DNA of 9,249 nucleotides from assembly GCA_050942925.1 (NCBI GenBank), contig JBMNOF010000077.1, positions 1 to 9,249 on the forward strand, given 5' to 3'. Position 1 is the first letter of the stretch. Every line of letters begins with the position of its first letter. Shown one piece after another: positions 6,168-9,249 of the stretch. A program made the translations under genes and the position numbers. The DNA comes from Spyradocola sp050942925. GTDB lineage: Bacteria > Bacillota > Clostridia > Christensenellales > UBA1750. The notes below the pieces were generated by a model. It was not told the origin of the DNA. It saw only the letters and a list, made by a program, of their open reading frames with translations, and searched no databases.

Positions 6168-6911
6168 TTACGGGCGCTCGTCCTCGGGGAGATAGGATTG
6201 GATGGTGTAGCGGCGACGGCCATCCGTGACCTCGCCGTACTGAATGGCTTGGCGCGGGCACTGGTTGATGCAGCGCAGGCACTGATAGCATTGTTTTGCC
6301 CAGACGGGCGCTCCATCTCGCAAGGAAATGGCAGACGCGGGACAGGTTTCCGCGCAGAGACCACATCCATTGCATTCCTCCAGGGCGACGAAGGGCTTCG
6401 TGCTTCGCGCAAAGCGGTTAAACCCAGGGTTGACCAGATAGGACTTTGCGGCAGCCCAAGGCCCCTCATGCACGCGATACACGTGTTGGCGCGCCAGGAT
6501 CTCCTTTGCCATTTGCGCGAGCGACTCTCGCGCGGCGTCAATCTTCTGCCGGATGGTCGTCTCGTCATCGGTATCGGAGCCGATGATATAGTTGTTGGGC
6601 ATCACCAGACTGTAGCAGCTGTCTAAGTGATAGCATTTGGAAAAGCGCTTCATGGTCAGGCCGGCATCGCCGCCGCAGGTGCAGACGCCGAAGGTGAAGG
6701 CCTGCGTTTTTGCGAGCTTCTTTGCAAATTTGCGCACGACTTCCGGCGCGCCCCATGCGTAAACCGGAAAGACAAACCCCACCTGTGCGGCGGCGGACAG
6801 ATCCGGGGGAGAAGATAGGCTGGGAATGGAATAGGCCGTGTCCTGGGTGAGACGAGCCAGCTGCTTTGCCGCCCATGCAGAGTTCCCCGTTCCGGAAAAA
6901 TAGAAAATCAT
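6168..6911 (-). CDS. EFR1-type flavodoxin/ferredoxin (flavodoxin plus two [4Fe-4S] clusters)
   Basis: The 247-residue protein begins MIFYFSGTGNS, the FMN-phosphate-binding loop of flavodoxins. The flavodoxin-like domain spans about residues 1-160 (FVFPVYAWGAP and GVCTCGGDAG are typical). A bacterial 2x[4Fe-4S] ferredoxin domain follows: Cys180/183/186/190 (CNGCGLCAETCP) and Cys208/211/214/218 (CYQCLRCINQCP). This architecture is that of EFR1-family ferrodoxins, common in anaerobic Firmicutes. They are presumed cytosolic low-potential electron carriers, and their partners are usually unknown. ATG 6909-6911 overlaps the TGA of the upstream tandem-flavodoxin gene by four bases, with GGGAGG eight bases before it, so the two are co-translated. 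The two proteins may form one electron-transfer pair. Confidence 0.88.
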   Translation of the reverse strand: MIFYFSGTGNSAWAAKQLARLTQDTAYSIPSLSSPPDLSAAAQVGFVFPVYAWGAPEVVRKFAKKLAKTQAFTFGVCTCGGDAGLTMKRFSKCYHLDSCYSLVMPNNYIIGSDTDDETTIRQKIDAARESLAQMAKEILARQHVYRVHEGPWAAAKSYLVNPGFNRFARSTKPFVALEECNGCGLCAETCPASAISLRDGAPVWAKQCYQCLRCINQCPRQAIQYGEVTDGRRRYTIQSYLPEDERP

Positions 6912-8269
6912 TGCATTGTCCTCCCTTCCAGCGCCTGTTCCACAACTTTTTCATAGGGTCCCACGATGTATTGGTTCATCTGTCCCTTCATCTTCTGCTG
7001 CATCGAGGGAATGGAGAGCAGCGCCCCCACCAGCTTCATCTGAAGGATGCGCTTTTTTTGCTTTTGCGGGAAGTCGTAAATGCCGTGCTGCTTGTAGAAG
7101 CAATGGTCCGCCTTCATCAACCCCTGCATGACGTAGATGAGGTCTCGGAAGATTTTCATGCCGCCGACGCCGTAGAAATTGGCCGGACGGCAGAGCTTTT
7201 TTTCCAGGGCAAAGGCGAGGGAAGCGGCCAGGGTTTGGATTCCCGCGGCGGTGTTCCCCTCGTCGGTGGCCACGCCGCACAGGTAGTTGCCGCCCACCTC
7301 GCTGCGCCCCTCCAAGATCATGCGCAGATTGTCCTCGTACCGGTAGTCGCCGCTGAGGAGATACGCAATCGGGGTGCCGCGCGTCACGGTGCGGTGGCCA
7401 TTGCAGAACTGCCGGTCGTCAAAGCACTTGAAGCTGGAATGGGTGTAGTGGTCGGAAATCGTAAAGGCGTAGACAAAGGCGTCGGCGCTCTGGATGGTTG
7501 TGCGAAGGAACTCATCAAACCCATCCTTGTACACGCACTGCCCGGTGATGGCGCAGCCAAAGCAGCCCAGGCAGCCCCCGGAGAAGGGGAAAGTCCGGAT
7601 ATTGACGACGCGGCTCTGCAAGGGCAGGACCGCGCGGAAATCCGCGATCATGTTCCGCAGGTTCTCGTCCTCGGGGGCGCAGTTGGTGACGATCACCACG
7701 TCTCCATCCTGGGACTTCGGTTCCGAGGGGAGTACCGGTTCATAGACCGGTTTCTCCCGCTTGGGCGCGCGGATGGGCGGGGTGACGAACAGGCCGTGTT
7801 CACAGGAGAACAGCAGCTGCTCGAAAAAGTCCCGTGCCTCGCGCTGTCCCTGCTCGGTGAGCAGATCTTCCATGTCCGCCGAAAGCCCGCGGATCACGCG
7901 CATTCCCAGGTCAAAGCAGTTTTCCTCGATAAACCGGTGCGCGGTCACGTCGTAAAAGTGCTTGGAGGTGGTGATCTGGGAGGCAAATTTCCCGGAAAGA
8001 TCCACCCCATCCGCCTTTATGAGCTCCAGAAGCCGATGCAGTTGATAGGGCGCGATGAAGGTATAGACCGGATAACAGAACAACACGAGGTCCGCCTGTA
8101 CCAGTTCCGCGCGCAGCGGCGCAAAGTCCTTCTCATAGCTTTTGATCCGTTGGCCGACCGGAAGAATGGTGAAATCGTGTTCCGGATGCAAGGCCTGCAG
8201 ATACAGCGCCGTGTGGACGGTGATGGAATTCGCCCCCTTGGGGCTGGCGTTCAAAACCAGAATCTTCAA
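6908..8269 (-). CDS. Tandem flavodoxin-fold NAD(P)H:FMN oxidoreductase with iron-sulfur flavoprotein motif
   Basis: The 453-residue protein consists of two flavodoxin/NADPH-dependent FMN reductase-type halves. The first (about 1-160) starts MKILVLNASPKGANS, the FMN-binding loop, with CYPVYTFIAP at 65-74. The second (about 188-360) starts VVIVTNCAPEDENL and carries GGCLGCFGC...GQC, with Cys233/236/239/245. This CX2CX2CX5C spacing matches the compact [4Fe-4S] motif of archaeal/clostridial iron-sulfur flavoproteins (Isf). A basic helical tail (about 361-453) follows. I place the start at TTG 8267-8269 because GGAGG (minus-strand bases 8281-8277) lies seven bases before it and the fold begins at once. 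An in-frame ATG at 8353 would overlap the -35 box. The gene is first of an operon with the overlapping EFR1-type gene. The substrate is unknown; electron transfer or quinone/flavin reduction is an inference. Confidence 0.8.
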   Translation of the reverse strand: MKILVLNASPKGANSITVHTALYLQALHPEHDFTILPVGQRIKSYEKDFAPLRAELVQADLVLFCYPVYTFIAPYQLHRLLELIKADGVDLSGKFASQITTSKHFYDVTAHRFIEENCFDLGMRVIRGLSADMEDLLTEQGQREARDFFEQLLFSCEHGLFVTPPIRAPKREKPVYEPVLPSEPKSQDGDVVIVTNCAPEDENLRNMIADFRAVLPLQSRVVNIRTFPFSGGCLGCFGCAITGQCVYKDGFDEFLRTTIQSADAFVYAFTISDHYTHSSFKCFDDRQFCNGHRTVTRGTPIAYLLSGDYRYEDNLRMILEGRSEVGGNYLCGVATDEGNTAAGIQTLAASLAFALEKKLCRPANFYGVGGMKIFRDLIYVMQGLMKADHCFYKQHGIYDFPQKQKKRILQMKLVGALLSIPSMQQKMKGQMNQYIVGPYEKVVEQALEGRTMQ

Positions 8270-8281
8270 ACGTGTTCCTCC
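8267..8281 (-). promoter_or_regulatory. Ribosome binding site deciding a TTG start
   Basis: GGAGG on the - strand (8281-8277) is followed by seven bases and TTG (8269-8267). The TTG begins MKILVLNASPKG, the exact start of a flavodoxin fold. This outweighs the longer reading from ATG 8353, whose extra 28 residues have no fold character and cover the promoter. Confidence 0.75.
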
Positions 8282-8324
8282 ATTTCCTAATTCCCCTAAA
8301 GAATGAAAATACGAGTTCAACGAT

Positions 8325-8353
8325 ATTGTACAATTCTGCATGGAAAGAATCAA
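8325..8353 (-). promoter_or_regulatory. Promoter of the redox operon with palindromic -10 region
   Basis: On the - strand TTGATT (8353-8348; 4 of 6) and TACAAT (8330-8325; 5 of 6) are separated by exactly 17 bases. This gives a start near 8318 and a leader of about 50 bases before the GGAGG/TTG start. The -10 box lies inside a perfect 10-bp palindrome, ATTGTACAAT (8325-8334), which could be an operator half-site pair for a dimeric repressor. The position between an upstream terminator and a gene start supports a real promoter. Confidence 0.7.
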
Positions 8354-8419
8354 GGGGGATTTGTCGTTTTCCAGAGGCGCGCAGGGACAGTAAACGGCGG
8401 ACCAGAGGGCGCTGCACAG

Positions 8420-8463
8420 AAAAAAATCCCCCGTCCGACCATGCGCAACATGGAGAGACGGGG
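8420..8463 (-). terminator. Rho-independent terminator of the carbohydrate-binding gene
   Basis: CCCCGTC (8429-8435) pairs with GACGGGG (8457-8463), and inside a 3x3 internal loop CCATG (8439-8443) pairs with CATGG (8449-8453) around a CGCAA loop. Read on the - strand, the stem is followed by a T-rich run (complement of the A run 8420-8426). It lies 46 bases after the stop of the carbohydrate-binding gene and before the redox-operon promoter, which separates the two transcription units. Confidence 0.82.
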
Positions 8464-8509
8464 AAAAGGAGGGGAGCGCCGAAAGGGAGATTTCGTCGAT
8501 GGGGAGAGG

Positions 8510-9249
8510 TCAGCTCGCCTGCACTTCCATCGAAGTATCGCCCACGGTCAGCGTGTAAGTTTCGCCGGAGGCGAGGTCCGGGCAGCTGAGGATCACGAGC
8601 TGGAAGTCTAAGGCGGGGGCAGTGGTCAGCAGGACATTGCCCGCGGCATCCGAGAGCGTGATGGCAGAGCCCGCCACACCGCTGACCCGTTCGGTCACGA
8701 CGCCCTGTCCAGCGTCGGTAAAGGTCTGGGCCATGTTTGTTGCGCCCGTCCCGATGAACGTGCCGCCCGAAATGGTTCCCGTGGTGTCAAAATCCAGCGT
8801 GGACGTGTCGCCCTGCGTGGGCCCGGACACGACCGTGGTGCCGCCCGTGATCTCGAGCGAACCGTTCGCGTCGATGCCGTCACCGGAAGCCTGGATGTTC
8901 AGCGTGCCGCCGGAAATGACGATGGTACCGTCCGAGTTAGAGGAGAAGCCGCCACCCATACCGCCCATGCCACCGCGTCCACCGCGCCCTGCGTCTGGCG
9001 CGCCGTCCATCGCCTGCGGCGCTTCCGGCCGCTCCTCCGTTCCATTGGAAGCGGTTTCCGGGCGATCCGGAGGGGTGGCGTCCCCGCTGGGAGCGGAATC
9101 CGGCAGGGAGGGGGCATCCGAGGAATCCTCGGGCCGCGCCGGCACCTGGCCGCCGCCGAACATGCCGTCCCGTCCGCCCGAGGTGCCGCTGCCATCCGTG
9201 CCGCCCGCCGCATTCAGACCGTCGTCGCTGGAGACGATGGAGATGTCGC
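8510..9249 (-). CDS. Cthe_2159-type carbohydrate-binding protein, C-terminal part (partial)
   Basis: The frame is open from the right window edge to TGA 8512-8510, about 245 residues of C-terminal sequence. It contains beta-helix-like turns (ISIVSSDDGLNAAGG) and a long Pro/Ser/Asp/Glu-rich linker. A Gly-rich stretch (GRGGRGGMGGMGGGF) follows, then TIVISGGTLNIQASGDGIDANGS and LEITGGTTVVSGPT. The C-terminal module ends with LVILSCPDLASGETYTLTVG. These are features I recall for Cthe_2159-like (DUF4353) carbohydrate-binding proteins, which bind polygalacturonate-type polysaccharides and are usually exported and lipid- or wall-attached. The N-terminus with any signal peptide lies outside the window. 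An internal ATG at 9163 is not the true start, because the same repeat type continues upstream of it. The low-complexity linker suggests a surface-exposed spacer. Confidence 0.75.
   Translation of the reverse strand, partial: DISIVSSDDGLNAAGGTDGSGTSGGRDGMFGGGQVPARPEDSSDAPSLPDSAPSGDATPPDRPETASNGTEERPEAPQAMDGAPDAGRGGRGGMGGMGGGFSSNSDGTIVISGGTLNIQASGDGIDANGSLEITGGTTVVSGPTQGDTSTLDFDTTGTISGGTFIGTGATNMAQTFTDAGQGVVTERVSGVAGSAITLSDAAGNVLLTTAPALDFQLVILSCPDLASGETYTLTVGDTSMEVQAS

Noticed and set aside
6866..8290. Long + strand open frame of about 474 codons
   Set aside because: It is antisense to the tandem-flavodoxin gene, lacks any domain character and a proper start context. It is a stop-poor shadow of GC-rich coding DNA.
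8270..8353. ATG 8353 as start of the tandem-flavodoxin gene
   Set aside because: It lies within the -35 box of the promoter, so it would not be transcribed, and the extra 28 residues are not fold-like. TTG 8269 has GGAGG at ideal spacing.
1..9249. CRISPR array, tRNA, rRNA, or transposase
   Set aside because: I saw no regularly spaced repeats, tRNA-like cloverleaf, rRNA sequence or transposase motif on either strand.

Overview
The window looks like a moderately GC-rich member of the Clostridia (gut-type Eubacteriales/Oscillospirales-like). This is inferred from the gene set: a VanZ-like protein, a stand-alone left-handed beta-helix GlmU-like protein, an EFR1-type flavodoxin/ferredoxin, a Cthe_2159-type carbohydrate-binding protein, and strong AGGAGG-type ribosome binding sites. 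No species can be named from the sequence alone.

Bases 1-218 are conspicuously AT-rich and hold the 3' end of an unrecognised gene. They abut, at about position 219, the GC-rich last ~65 codons of a UDP-N-acetylglucosamine 2-epimerase whose front is missing. This is a recombination or insertion scar at the edge of what was probably a surface-polysaccharide locus.

From 477 to 5814 (+ strand) runs a tight gene set: a VanZ-like membrane protein, a GlmU-like acetyltransferase domain protein, a sugar-phosphate nucleotidyltransferase, GlmS and GlmM. A rho-independent terminator at 5844-5874 closes it. Together the last four could carry out every step from fructose-6-phosphate to UDP-GlcNAc, with the two halves of GlmU on separate genes in reversed order. 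glmM is interrupted by a frame change in a run of six G. The context is a G_GGG_GGC heptamer, a 5-nt spacer and a 7-bp GC-rich hairpin. That is either a one-base error or mutation, or a -1 frameshift signal.

From 5875 to 6167 no intact gene is seen, only a possible decayed membrane-protein fragment on the - strand.

On the - strand, 8269 to 6168 is a two-gene redox operon. It encodes a tandem flavodoxin-type protein carrying a compact CX2CX2CX5C cluster motif and a TTG start, then an overlapping EFR1-type flavodoxin/2x[4Fe-4S] protein. Its promoter (TTGATT-17-TACAAT) contains a perfect 10-bp palindrome over the -10 box. Upstream of it, also on the - strand, lies the 3' part of a Cthe_2159-type carbohydrate-binding protein. 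It ends at its own terminator (8420-8463) and is cut by the window edge.
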